This document shows positions 11,927 through 23,285 of a stretch of DNA of 64,000 nt, piece after piece (position 1 is the first letter of the stretch; each line of letters opens with the position of its first letter). The DNA comes from Gliomastix tumulicola. Its lineage: Eukaryota; Ascomycota; Sordariomycetes; Hypocreales; Bionectriaceae. The DNA lies in assembly GCA_001599755.1 (NCBI GenBank), contig BCHX01000001.1:1-64000 (forward strand). Reading direction: 5' to 3'. Under the pieces are notes generated by a model. The model had not been told where the DNA came from, ran no database searches, and was given only the letters and a program-made list of their open reading frames with translations. Position numbers and translations under genes: made by a program.

Positions 11927-13050
11927 TTGGAGAACCGACCGGAGTCCGCTGGGTTAGGGCAGTATTATATCAGAGGACAAACACTCTTTGAAAACGAGCG
12001 ACTTTCAGTATCTGCGCAGGGAGTTTAGGGGTATCCAGAATGAAGCAAGCCCTGCATTCCGCATAAGACAACTGCCAAGATCATGTATAAAATTGAAGAA
12101 GAGCTTTGGGATGTCTCATATGCTCTCTCGCCAGAACACGGAACTTGTCCGCTCCGTTCCGCACTTGGCGAGAGGGATTAAACTAGACGCCGCTACGGAT
12201 GATGATACCTGCAGAGAAGTACATTTTTTAACTTTGCTGGCGGAGAAGTATTTTCTCTCCGCCACCGGGCAAGCGCCCACGGACTTTGAAGATGTAGAGA
12301 ACCCACGGCAAGGAGACAGTTGGTCATTCCGGGTCTGGAACCGCCTCTATCCCGTCTCGTATTCCGTAAATGGGTACCGGGACTTTGGTTGCTGATCACT
12401 GCGTTGTGCACCCGTCATATCACATGTAATAATCTCATCTTTGAACTTGACGACGCTACACTCGGCAAATAGGATCTCGGTTAAAAAAAAAAAAACACCG
12501 AGACCCCAACAAAAAAGACAGGTCCACTCGGTCAATTTACACACAATTAGCCGAATGCCGGGATCCGGACATCTTCTGTTTTCCAGCCTCAAATGACCGA
12601 AATCCACCAGCCGCCTGGTCGATCCCCCAGGTTTCAGAACTCATCATGAGGGGTCGCGGGGAATGGTTCGTGGAGCGAGATGACCCGGAACGAGGCCAGC
12701 ACAAGTCACTAATGCAGGGGAAGCTGATCTGGTGTTAGGAGGCGGGGATCTGGAGATGTGCTCCGTTCTTACATGTGCACGAGGTGCGTGGTCGTGTCGT
12801 GCCATGTATTTTGGTCCTTCTCATTCGCTTGGGGCCGAGATACCACAGCTCACATGCGCGTCCACTTTGTGCACTTAGAGCAATAGAGCTTTTGGAGATC
12901 TTCTGATCCGAGTAACCTTGACGAAGCGCATAGAAGGGTTCCGAAGTACCGAGGTCATGATGTTTAGATGCTGAACTCGGTGCCTGGTTTGGGTTGGATG
13001 TATCGATAGAAACAGTCACGCCTACCCTCTCCTTGGAACACGTTTTTCCA
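11927..13050. other. intergenic, cutinase upstream region
   Basis: No gene is supported. A 135-codon frame at 11988-12395 (+) has no family features and an odd composition, so I regard it as chance. A run of about 13 A lies at 12483-12495. The region probably holds the 3' UTR of the regulator and the cutinase promoter. Confidence 0.5.
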
Positions 13051-13057
13051 TATAAAG
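13051..13057 (+). promoter_or_regulatory. TATA box of cutinase gene
   Basis: TATAAAG lies about 120 bp upstream of the cutinase ATG, followed by a pyrimidine-rich leader, the usual arrangement for strongly inducible fungal secreted-enzyme genes. Confidence 0.55.
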
Positions 13058-13175
13058 ACTCTCGTTCTGCCGCCTACCTGACCAGATCGATTCACTGCCA
13101 CAAACACAGCATCTGCTAGTCGCCGAGCTTTCGAATCACACCACCCTTTTCCGTCTTACGACACTATCTATAACC

Positions 13176-14005
13176 ATGCGTTCCCTCGCTCTTCTTTCTC
13201 TCCTCTTTGCTGGGGGCTCACTCGCACATCCTGCTCAGTCGACCTCGGCGGAAATCGACCGTCGTGGCTGGCCAGATGTGACCGACTTCTTGTCCAAGGT
13301 GGCTGCAGTGTTCCCCGTCAATGTCATGGTTGACACTATCTGTGATACAATCACTGTTGGCCAGCTCGGAATGAGCATTCTCTTCGGTATTCCGTCTAGC
13401 GAGAATGATGGCTGCGGTGACATCACGCTCCTCTATGCCCGCGGTACCTGTGACCCCGGCAATGTGGGCGTTCTTGTTGGCCCTTGGTTCTTTCGATCTC
13501 TCGGTACCAAGGCCCAAGCGATAGGGAAGTCGGTGGCCGTCAACGGCTTTGCATATCCCGCAAGTGTCGAAGGCTACCTCAATGGATCTGAGGGAAACGG
13601 AGTTAAATTGTTAGTTTGATCCATGTGGCCAGCTCTGGAGAAGTCAACGTTGCACATTTGCTAACATCACTATTGGGGGAAAGTGCTCGGGTCATCAAGG
13701 ACACCATCAAGAAGTGCCCGAAATCCAAGCTGGTTCTTGGCGCTTATTCTCAGGGAGGCATGGTGATCCATGATGCCGCAGCGAGTCTTGATCCCGGCAC
13801 CTCGTCCAAGATCAGCAGCGTGGTGATCTTCGGACACCCTTATTCGGGGCAGCCACTTCCGAATATTGAACCGTCCCGAGTCAAGATTATCTGTCACGAG
13901 GGGGATAACATCTGCGAGAATGGCCCACTCATCACCTTTGAGCATCTCAACTACGCTGAGGACGCTGACGCTGCTGCTGATTTTGTTCTCTCTACGGTTG
14001 TTTGA
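13176..14005 (+). CDS. cutinase (secreted polyester hydrolase)
   Basis: Two exons, 13176-13609 and 13684-14005, with a 74-nt intron, give 251 residues, close to the usual 200-250. A signal peptide (MRSLALLSLLFAGGSLA) is present. The cutinase core follows: CGDITLLYARGTCDPGNVG, then the nucleophile elbow GAYSQGG and the acid/base part CHEGDNICENG...FEHLNYAED, which supplies the catalytic Asp and His. The splice produces GVKFARVIKDTIKKCP, matching the helix before the nucleophile strand in this family. The enzyme cleaves ester bonds of plant cutin outside the cell. The gene follows a CTF1-like regulator on the same strand. Confidence 0.93.
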
Positions 14006-14418
14006 GGCCTGTGCGACCTCAAAATACCTTGGTTGGATTGGTACAAGGGAAGGATAGCAAACACTGGTAATGCGTCGTTGATGCTACATGTCGGTACTCT
14101 ATTCCTGTATCAGTTTTCAGGGTCATACTTAGCCTACAATCGCATAAAGGGGGGATGCGGCAGAGTCGAAGGTGTTACTGCAACGGGGAGTGGTTCATAT
14201 CAGACTGTTTTCTCTTGATACCTCTCTTACATGTGCTTCTATTTGCCCTGCCTGCAACAAGCTACTGGCAATGCCTAGCGGCAATCGTAAAAAATAAACT
14301 AGGCGACGTGAAGCCATGATATTTGATGCATGAAGTACTAAGTCCTACTGAAGGAAATGGTTGGGTCAGTGCTAACTAGGCCGATGGACTCTGTGTGATA
14401 AGACTAGATCAATTTAGT

Positions 14419-15935
14419 TTATATTGGACTTGCAAGACTCGTCTCGTCACCGCTGCTGTGGTCAACCCCATGCATTCTGTGCAGACAGATTTCGACGTCT
14501 TTGCTCGATCCGTTGTCCAGATTTGACTCCTCTGTGGCGATGACTCGAGATATGCTCCCGGGTCTCTCATGTGGACTGGGTCGTTCATTGGTCCTCGGCC
14601 ATTGGCGGCCCGAGACGACATGCGGTACCGTGCTTGCTAGCTTGGGCAGTATTCGCACAAGCACTAAACGAGCTGTCGGCAGGCAGGCACAGATGATGCC
14701 AACGCAAATCTCGACTGTTGACCAGATGGTGATATTGTAGAATTCCCAGGTACTGTTGGTGGTCCTGGAAAAATTGACCAGAGACCGGAGACGAATCGCG
14801 CTGACAATAGTGACACTGGGATAAGACAGGGATTAGCAAGCTGTGTACTCAAATAACGCACTCTGCCACGTTGAGATGAGCGAGTAGATACTTACAATAT
14901 CCCTAAGCAAAACATGAAACTCACCCCAATCTTCTTCTTCCAGTGGAGCTGTAGGCTTCGCAATTTGGGTACGGGGATGACCAGGATCCAGACATCAAGT
15001 GCAATGTTCGTAGATGCATTGGACCATGCAATAGCGTTCATGTTGGTGCACTTGCCCCGATGTAGACCATCCCAGTGAGTCCAAAAGTAATCCACTGGCC
15101 AGCATTGGAAGATTGAGGCGAGAATGAAGGCAACCCCCCAGAGAGTGGTGAAGACAAAGGTACCCAAAAGGACGTGCTGCGTTCCTCGTGAGGGGAAGAG
15201 ATGCATGTAAAAGGACAGGATGGACAACTTCAACAGGGTGTTTTTGAGGAAGTAAATCCAAGCTATAGTGTGAAAGAATTTGAAGCTCCTCGTAATTTGC
15301 TGCGGCGTGAGAGTCCAGACATCTCTCCCAAGACCATTTGGCGTAGTGCCGTAGACGGTGATGATAGCGGTGACCGCTGCTGCCGCCATTGTGGCAGCGA
15401 TAAACCAGTCGTCCATGCCGAGGTCCACCTTGGCTAAGATCTTATACGCGAAGCGAATGACGACAAAAATGCCAGCCAGCACGGTCATACAATTGGACAC
15501 AGAAACCAGGCGTTTAGAGCGATCTCGAGGGGGAACGCCACAATCAGCGAGAGTGGTATTTTGCATGGCTGCATGACAGAGCTATAGTTAGTACGTGTCT
15601 TCCATGGAATAGAATGAGAGTTGTCGAGCCAATTTACTAACCCAGTGCGTCAGGAATTGTGCAGGCAGACACCACGCAGCTTGACACATTCTTCTGAACC
15701 AATGGATCAACGCAGAGGTCCCTCTCAGGTGCCCCATCAAGACATCTGACCTGAAACATGTCGCCTGTCAGGGAAGGATTCAGGAAAACAAGTTTTGACG
15801 CTGAAAAATGATAAGACTAACCGCACAGCCCGGCACGGGCTTGAACAAGGAAGGATTCAGTCCGGATACCAGGCCCATAGACATCTGCGAGACAAGCAGA
15901 GCTAGGACAGTGGGTGCAGAGCAAAAGAACATCAT
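14419..15935 (-). CDS. CFEM/PTH11-type seven-helix receptor
   Basis: Four exons, 15935-15822, 15750-15642, 15568-14896 and 14815-14419, give 430 residues. After a signal peptide (MMFFCSAPTVLALLVSQ...) comes a short cysteine-rich CFEM-like region with PGCAVRC, LCVDP, SCVVSACT and a final DCGVPPRDRS. Only six of the usual eight cysteines are present. The rest is a seven-helix fungal rhodopsin-like domain with the family marks DLGMDDWFIA, QCWPVDYFW, WSNASTNIALDVWILVIPVP and FVTIVSAIRLRSLV. Such PTH11-related receptors sense surface or host cues in plant-associated fungi. The tail after residue about 350 is hydrophilic and probably cytoplasmic. It lies 0.4 kb past the cutinase, tail to tail. Confidence 0.85.
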
Positions 15936-16507
15936 GATAATAAAAGCCTCAAAAAAAGGGAGGCCCAGTTCACATTGCTGTTGCTGCTTCTGGCAGTGTG
16001 ATTGATGTGGAGGATAAGCCCCAGGAAAAAGCAGAGCTTACTGCCGTTTTATCGTCCCAAAGTGGATCCAGGTTGAGCTTCCCCAGATTTAGATAATCGT
16101 TGCCAAGTCCTCACGGGAAAGTTCCAAGTCACCATCAAGGGTGAGGCAAACGGTGGAATAACGGATCGGACTTGTAGAATTGTCCAGCAGCTGAGAGCCG
16201 AGGCCGACCTGTGGAGCAGACTATGTGGGGTGCCGAGGGCCAAATTTGGCGCTCTTAGGCCATCAGATTCCACGAAATCAGCCGAGACACTACATCAAAA
16301 TCAGCCGAAGTTAGAGCCTGGAGGTGTAAATCAGTGGCTGGTGTGCAGAATGCTAATAGTTCCTCATGTTGACGAATGCTGGAGTTGAATATCCATGACC
16401 TGGTTCATCAATCGAGTATAATATTTCTCGGGAATCCATCTCGACACACTCGATGAGATCCGATGCCTCGACAGCTCCGGCATTGTCTTTGAGTGGATTT
16501 ATCTTTG
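15936..16507. other. divergent intergenic region
   Basis: Lies between the receptor (minus) and the small gene (plus). I see no gene or clear motif in it. It should contain both promoters. Confidence 0.5.
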
Positions 16508-17027
16508 ATGGCCACCGCAGAAATTGAGACAAAGGATTCATCATTGAATCTCATTGGTATGTCCCAGCTTCACCATCATAGTCTGCTATTGGAGCGTACA
16601 ATAAAACACTGCATCCTATCGTGTAGTGTAAGTCTAATTAGGATCTTTAGATGACTTCGACAAGGATCAAGAACCACGCCTGAACTTCCCACAAACTTTT
16701 CCGTCGCACATTGGCAGCCCTCTGTTATCTGAAGATGATACTAGATATCTCGAAGCATTCTTCCACGATCTATCAACTAACTGGTACGACTCTCCTCTCA
16801 CATCGGACGATGGATCCGAGCCAACACAAACCTGGAAAAACCTGCCGCCGCTGCTTGTCGGGATGACCGTATCATTGGGATGTGAAGACGCTACAACTCT
16901 TTTCATCTTACCCCCTGACCAGGGTACAGCGCAAGCTGAAGTCGCTCACGGCGCGCTCGACTCAAGCTTGCCAACCCCACCTCAGTCCAGACCAAGCTCT
17001 CGCCAAGAAACGGGTTGGGGCCCCTAG
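16508..17027 (+). CDS. small hypothetical protein, two exons
   Basis: Exons 16508-16556 and 16642-17027 are joined by an 85-nt intron with GTATGT donor and CTAATTAG end, giving 144 residues. The spliced product is acidic and hydrophilic, with a middle part containing RYLEAFFHDLSTNWYD and LPPLLVGMTVSLGCEDATTLF and a Pro/Ser-rich tail. There is no signal peptide or membrane segment. I do not recognise a family. The 128-codon open frame in exon 2 together with well-formed splice signals argues for a real gene, but a relic of a larger regulator is also possible. It ends 0.3 kb before the DyP peroxidase start. Confidence 0.45.
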
Positions 17028-17256
17028 AAAGGAGCCGTAGTTACCGCCGGCCGGAGGATTGATTGTCGCGGAAAGGAGGGGGGGGGGCGTTTGGAAATGC
17101 CCAGATACCATTGCCCGAAATGGAAGTACTAGTCATCCAATGAACATTCGCAACTTTTACCTGAGGGGCTAGAAGAAACACGCTGATCTGTGATCACAGA
17201 TGCCATGTGGCTAAACGCCGGACCCTTTCTGGCTTGGCATCTCCGTTCGTGACATG

Positions 17257-17262
17257 TTTAAA
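17257..17262 (+). promoter_or_regulatory. TATA-like box of DyP gene
   Basis: TTTAAA lies 70 bp before the preferred start at 17332. Its position is the main reason for rejecting the upstream in-frame ATG at 17254 as the usual start. Confidence 0.4.
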
Positions 17263-17331
17263 GGCGCGCAAGTATCCCCAGATTATTCACATATCACCGT
17301 CCTCCAACGCTCCCAGAGCGAGTCTTCAGCC

Positions 17332-18264
17332 ATGGTTTCTCAGAATATAACAGCTCCTCTGACACGAGCTGCGACCTTCCTCATTGTGTCTGCATCATCT
17401 CGCTCAGCTGCCATCACCACTATTCGCGCGACGTTATCCAGCATCAGTGATATCACCAATAACCTCTCTATTCGCTTTCCAGATGGCAAGCTCAGCTGCA
17501 CAGTTGGAATTGGTAGTTCTATCTGGAGTCGCTTGACTAGTTTGCCCCGACCGAAGGAGCTGCATCCGTTCCATGAGGTTCGCGGTGCAAAGCATACGGC
17601 CGTGTCAACGCCAGGTGATATCCTCTTCCATATCAAGGCCGACAGACAAGACTTGTGTTTCGAACTGGAAAAACAGCTGATGCAGCGGCTGGGCGATGCG
17701 GTGACGGTGATTGATGAGACTGTCGGATTCCGTTACTTCGACGCGCGCGACCTGCTGGGCTTCGTCGATGGCACGGCAAATCCCATCGGCACTGGCGCCC
17801 TGGACGCAACGACCGTGACTCTAGAGGACGATGCGGCTTCGTCAGGAGGGAGCTACATTCTCGTTCAGAAGTACATTCACGACCTGGAAGGGTGGCAAGC
17901 CCTGCGAGCCGAAACACAAGAAGCAATTATCGGGCGTACGAAGCTTGACAATATTGAGCTTGACGATGCCCCTCCGCAGTCTCAACAATCACACAAGTCC
18001 CTCGCTACGATCGAAATACAAGGCAACGAGCATGCGATTGTGCGAGGCAATATGCCATTTGGAGCGCCAGGGCGGTCAGAATTCGGAACGTACTTCATTG
18101 GATACTCGAAGAATCTCTGGGTCATGGAGATGATGCTCGAGCGCATGTTCATTGGCGAACCGCCAGGAATGCATGATCGTATTCTCGACTATTCGAAAGC
18201 CGTACTTGGTGCAGCATTTTTCGCTCCGTCAGACTGCGGAATATTTGACTCAAGTGATCGCTGA
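17332..18264 (+). CDS. DyP-type heme peroxidase
   Basis: Single exon, 310 residues from 17332 (336 if the ATG at 17254 were used). The dye-decolorizing peroxidase signature GFVDGT, with the catalytic Asp, is at about residue 145-150. It is followed by GGSYILVQKYIHDL and then EHAIVRGNMPFG, which provides the proximal heme His, and FGTYFIGYSK. The enzyme uses hydrogen peroxide to oxidise bulky substrates. No signal peptide is seen, so it is probably intracellular, as for the shorter bacterial-like DyPs. It lies in a stretch that also holds a catalase and a GMC oxidase. Its 3' end faces a regulator gene only 65 bp away. Confidence 0.88.
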   Translation: MVSQNITAPLTRAATFLIVSASSRSAAITTIRATLSSISDITNNLSIRFPDGKLSCTVGIGSSIWSRLTSLPRPKELHPFHEVRGAKHTAVSTPGDILFHIKADRQDLCFELEKQLMQRLGDAVTVIDETVGFRYFDARDLLGFVDGTANPIGTGALDATTVTLEDDAASSGGSYILVQKYIHDLEGWQALRAETQEAIIGRTKLDNIELDDAPPQSQQSHKSLATIEIQGNEHAIVRGNMPFGAPGRSEFGTYFIGYSKNLWVMEMMLERMFIGEPPGMHDRILDYSKAVLGAAFFAPSDCGIFDSSDR

Positions 18265-18329
18265 TCTCAAATCAAACACATTCTCATTGTCGCCACAGAG
18301 CCTCTGCAAATACGTTCCTCCCCTTCCTG

Positions 18330-19887
18330 TTACTGTCCATGCAAGGATGAAAGTAATACATCTGGTGTTATATCACCTGCCATCGACAAATGATCCCTTG
18401 TGCCCTGGCGTAGCATCTGTAGCAAACAAGCCTCCACTCCTTTGCGTGCCTCGTGGCTTATGGCACTTAGTACGCCAGCCATATTGAGGACATATTCGTT
18501 CTTTTGGGGATCCAGTACCTCACACAGAGTGCTGTACAGTCCGTTCACGGAACCCGACCACGATTCCCGTTTATCATCGAGAAGTGACTCGAGAGAGGCC
18601 AAGGACTGCTCATGAGGCATTGACGCTTGGAGAACTACGCAGATGCCCAATAGGCAGGCCAGTCGCATGAACTCCTCATCGCTGCTCTGACCACGATCAT
18701 TCTGGAGAACAAGAAGTGCTTGCTGTATGGAGGCGAAGTGAGCGAGTCCTTTGGTGTTGGACATGAATGTTCCCATATCTTGAACAAAGGAGAGCAGCCA
18801 CAAGCTTCGAAGTCGCTCGAGGCCTCCCAGGGATGTGACAATAGGATTAAGGCCGGCAACACTGGTAGGTTGCGCCGATATGTCCAAGATCTGGTTGGAG
18901 CTGTCAAACCATGTAGGCTTGACCATCAAACAGACACTGAAATAGAATAAGCATCCATCGGACCATACACCCCATACCAGTCACAGAGTGCTTACAGGTA
19001 AGCTGGCAGGCCCAATCTCCAATTCTCCTGCAAGGACTCCATGCCTCCTCTTGCCTCAATGAGACGTAGCAAGCCGTCATGATGTATCTGCCACTCGTTT
19101 TCTGAGCCCCAGTATCTCTATTCTTGTCAGCGGTGACCGGGATATACCCTCTCGCTCTCTCTCGCGCGCGCACACGGTGGTCTAAATAGTTACCTCGAAT
19201 GTTAATAGTCGTAGGACTGCCGCAATCAGATCATCGCTTCGCGCCAGTGCATCGTCACTCATCCATTGCGAAACGATATGAACAGCTTCGGCTTTGAATC
19301 TAAATGCTTCCTGGTATGTAGAGAAACCCCGCATTCGTGCGAGGTGCGCTGCCGAATGCGCCATAATGGCGTTGAAAGACGCAGCATTAGACATGTCCAA
19401 GGGCAGCCAAACGTCGCGCATGGGATTGAAACTGGAGACGCGGCCCTCGGCGAACATCATGGTTGCGTACGTACTGAGCCCTGCATCGCATTAGGAGGTG
19501 CGCAGAGGGGGGGCAGCAGGGGGCCTTCAGTAGCTCACAGTGGTGCAGCAGCTTATGGTGTTGGGGCGTCAGCTTGACCGGGAACATGTCAAAGGGATCC
19601 AAGCGGCCGCAACCCAAGACACGATTCATTCCTGTCAAGGCCTGAGTGGGTATGCCGTCCAGGCCAGCCGATGACAGCTCGCCTGTGCTGGAAGAACTTG
19701 TAGTCGCGTCTTTGGGCAGGATTGGACGCGCCTGTTGCCTCGCTTTCTCGGTTCTACGTTTTTTGTCGTCCTTCGCCTGTCGCCGTTGCTTCCAATGCTC
19801 GCGCATGGCATGGCTACGAGCCTCGCCAGTGTCGTCCGAGTTGTCCGCAAAGGCAAAGGACATCCGAAGTGGCGGGTTCGAAGCCAT
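18330..19887 (-). CDS. fungal-specific transcription factor without zinc cluster
   Basis: Four exons, 19887-19539, 19480-19194, 19117-18996 and 18936-18330, give 454 residues. The N-terminus has MSFAFADN and the basic segment AMREHWKQRRQAKDDKKRR typical of a large fungal family that has a basic leader instead of a Zn2Cys6 cluster. After the splices come LLHHWLSTYATMMF, WLPLDMSNAASFNAIMAHSAAHLA and GSENEWQIHHDGLLRLIEARGGMESL, the usual landmarks of the Fungal_trans_2-like domain. The role is probably local transcriptional control, with unknown targets. It lies between the peroxidase and the catalase. A start at 19863 is also possible. Confidence 0.8.
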
Positions 19888-20344
19888 CGCGGACCTTGAC
19901 ACCCCCTAAAAGAGGTGACAGTGAAACGGTGAACAGCGGATATTCGAAGGGGATACTCGGTGCTTTTAAACCAAACACTTTGGCCTCTCGGGTCATCAAA
20001 TCTCGTAGTACTTCTCCACTAACCCCTCCGCCACTGCGACTTGTCTGAACTTCGCCAGCTGAAAACTTCCGACCAATATGTGGAGAGCGTCCCATCTCCA
20101 TATTTGTTAGACCAGTATGGCAGCTCACACGTCCAGGTCAAACACAGACGTAAAAGTGATGTCATAAGCACGAGTGACCTGCGGAGATTGTGACGGGTGT
20201 CTTGACGGTATTGCTACGGACCTGCTTGAAACTGTGTATGCCTGTTTACAAGCTGTACTATCAGATGCCTTCTTTACGATCCTATCTGCACACTTGGGCT
20301 GCACGTTGTAGGACTCAACAAAGTCTCATTAAAACGAGTTTCCA
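19888..20344. other. intergenic, no gene seen
   Basis: Upstream of the regulator on the minus strand and downstream of the catalase stop. Short frames only. Confidence 0.5.
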
Positions 20345-22344
20345 CTACCCGGGCATCTCCGTCGCATGCTGGATGCGAATCCCGAGATGCTGGTCAACGT
20401 GTGCGAACAGCTCTACGCAGTGTGAGTAGGAGACATCAAATGCAAAGGGACGGAATATAACCACTTACGGTACACTGCAGATCTGAGACGACTGTCTGTG
20501 ACCCCAGAGAGGTGAGCGGCCACATTGGAAATGAACCTCTCTTGGTGGCCATGTTCCCGTCCTATGACCTCCCACAGGCTAGTCGCCTGCTCAAAATCCA
20601 GAGAAGTGATACTGCTCGTGTAGCTCAGGACCTGACCAATCCACTTCTCGTGTTCTGTCAAGGTGGAAAGTGAACCTCCGCCCGCGCTGCCAGGCTTGAA
20701 ATTCATCGGCCTGAGTTGGGAGCCTACATAGTTTGGCTCATCGTTGTAATTGTTGGTGAAGTTCATAAATCCGTCCCGCTGATATGGACAGTGAACAGGT
20801 GATTTGGCATGATTCGTGGGGAGCATCTGGTAGTTCGTTCCTAGACGGTAACGTGCAGCATCCGGGTAGGCAAACATGCGAGCTTGCAGCACTGAATCCA
20901 TGTTAGCTTGAGGCGCAAAAGATTAAAGGGTGGTCATAGTACTGGGATCTGCGGAAGGCGCCCACCCAGGGACGACTGTCGACGGTGAAAATGCGGCTTG
21001 CTCAATGTCTGTGAAATAGTTGTTTGGCTGTCTGGTTAGCACTGAAATAGACCTTCCAGCCTGCTGGTACTCACATTCTCGTTGAGCGTCAAGACACCAA
21101 TCTGTCTCAGGGGAACATCCTTGTGAGGCCAGACTTTGGTCATATCAAATATATTCCATTTGTACCCCTCGGCCTGTTTCGGTGTCATTGCTTGAACATA
21201 GACATCCCACTTAGGGTAGTCTCCTTTGGCGATTGCTCCGTAAAGGTCATCGACCAGGTAGTCAGGGTTCTCTCCCGCAATTCTCGTTGCCGTTTCACGA
21301 TCGAAGCTCTTGGTACCGAGCTGTGGCTTGATGTGAACCTTGACGTAGCTGAATGTGCCGTCCTGTCCATGCCTTGTTAGTCACTGGGGGGTGCTCGGGT
21401 GATAATCCCTCGCACCTCTTTGGTGAACTTGTACGTGTGACCACTGAATGCTGGCATCATCCTCAGTGATGCCGGCGTTCCGCGGTCACTGAACAAGTGC
21501 ATGAGTTCATGAATCCCCTCTGGGTTCCCGACATGAAAGCTAGAGAGTATCAGGTCCTTGTTCGTGTCGATGCTAATGGAGAGTGAGACTTACTCCCAAA
21601 ACTTCACGAGTCAGCCATTGAACAAATAAAATCCGACGAGCCGCAACTCACCATATTCGCATCAGGAGCATTGGTTCTTGGGTTTCGCTTGTGTGACCGA
21701 TTCAATGAAGGAAACTTAATGGGATCTCGAACAAAGAACATGGGCTAGATATTTACTGTCAATATCCCGAAGCAGAAACGAGTTCTCTAGCTTACTGTGT
21801 TGTTAAAGACCCAATCCAGGTTGCCCTGGTCTGTGTACAGTTTCATAGCCCAGCCATGGACGTCACGAACTGTGTCGGCTGAGCCTCGCTCAGGGCCAAC
21901 TGTCGAGATGCGCAGCAAGCATCTCGTTTTCTTGCCAACCTCGCTGAGGAAGCTGGCACAGGTCATGTCGGTGCAATCATGGGTGACCTCGAATTCTCCG
22001 TACGCGCTAGAGATGATTAGACAACGAGCCAAGCATGGGTCTTATCGAACATACCCAGCGGCCTTGGCGTGAACAACACTACGCTCTGTTAGTGGAATGT
22101 TCTGTGTGCCATCTTAGACGAGATTGGGGCTCACCGTTCGGGTATGCGCTCTCTGGAGAAATGGGCCAGTGTCTCGATCAGCTGTGTGTCTTGTAGCAGC
22201 ACAAGGCCGCCGCCACTTCCGTCACGAAGTTGGATGCTTGTATCATCCCTTGGCTGTGGGCAACCTGCTAATGTCAGTGAGACGTTCTCTTCAGAATATC
22301 CCACAGAGCTCAGTACCTTCGGCCAGTGTATAGAAGGAAGACAT
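20345..22344 (-). CDS. catalase, eleven exons
   Basis: Exons: 22344-22317, 22264-22135, 22078-22055, 22006-21796, 21744-21652, 21601-21594, 21539-21416, 21362-21075, 21027-20943, 20891-20469, 20412-20345. They sum to 493 residues, the size of small-subunit catalases. Key parts are ERIPERVVHAKAAG (distal heme His), GSADTVRDVHGWAMKLYT, PMFFVRDPIKFP, HELMHLFSDRGTPASLRMM, and the proximal Tyr motif RMFAYPDAARYRLG. The C-terminus QLFAHVDQHLGIRIQ is typical. There is no signal peptide and no obvious peroxisomal SKL end. The sixth exon is only 8 nt long, and leaving it out would lose the FWDFH block. The gene starts 0.94 kb from the divergent GMC oxidoreductase. Confidence 0.92.
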
Positions 22345-23160
22345 CTTGGAAGAATTGTCGTAAAGTGTCTACATGTCGACCAAGCGAAATATGTGTATTC
22401 CTGGTTGGGCAGTACGGGCCTCTTATGTAGGAAGTTCTCTGCTGTTCGTCTTTTGAGTCTGTGTCTGTGATCCTCGCGGCTATGTCACTATAAGTTACCG
22501 AGAGGGGAAATCTGCCCTTCCATGCCTCAGATGGTATGCAGTAGGTGTGATTGGCTGGATGGTTTTTCTATTTCAGGTACCCAAAAAGAGGGCAAGCTGA
22601 ACGTTACTTTAGTTGCAGAACACATGCAGTCGTGTGATTCGTCGAATAGTGCTTCCTAAAATGGCTAGAGGTTTTGACTCACCCGCTGAGTGACGCCGAT
22701 CGTTCCGTGTCAGAGCGAGCCCATGCTATCAGCCTGTTTCCCCTCCTCCAATGCAAAGACTAACGGTTAGTGGGGCCCGACCCGAGGAGGGGAATGAGAC
22801 CGCAGGTCTTCAGTGGCCGACAATTCCGGGGAAGCTCCGAGATCCCAGATACCGCCAGGCCTCCCATATGAGAGTGTTGCCATTTCCAGCTTGGCTATTC
22901 AGCGAATGAGCGTCCAATTTCGTTACGAGTATCAGCTCTGGGCCATTCCATCGGACGATTTTTCGGCCAATTTATTGACAGAGGAATGACGATAGCTGAC
23001 GTGTGCGGCTGCCCGTTGTGGATGTGAGCCCAAAACAGAATTACCATTAGACGAATGAGAAGAGTGTCGAATGGCCTATCCTGATTTCCCATCAATGCAC
23101 AATGTTTCTCTAGGCTCAGGGAGAAAAGCATGTGAATGGCAAGTCACTCCCACTTGTGTC
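22345..23160. promoter_or_regulatory. divergent promoter, catalase and GMC oxidoreductase
   Basis: About 0.94 kb separates the two start codons (22344 on minus, 23286 on plus). No gene is seen inside. The shared region makes co-regulation likely, although no specific operator was identified. Confidence 0.5.
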
Positions 23161-23167
23161 TATAAAA
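23161..23167 (+). promoter_or_regulatory. TATA box of GMC oxidoreductase gene
   Basis: TATAAAA lies 125 bp before the ATG and is followed by a CA-rich leader, a strong core promoter by fungal standards. Confidence 0.6.
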
Positions 23168-23285
23168 AGGGCCCTGCAATACCCCAAACACCTTCAAGAT
23201 CATTACCAGCAGCCAGACAGACAAGCCAGCACCTTCTATCAGAAACCCAAGTACAGCCAACCCAATAACTCTTCAGTCACCCACT

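Noticed and set aside
11988..12395. 135-codon + strand frame between regulator and cutinase
   Set aside because: No domain, no promoter-like start and an irregular composition. Considered chance.
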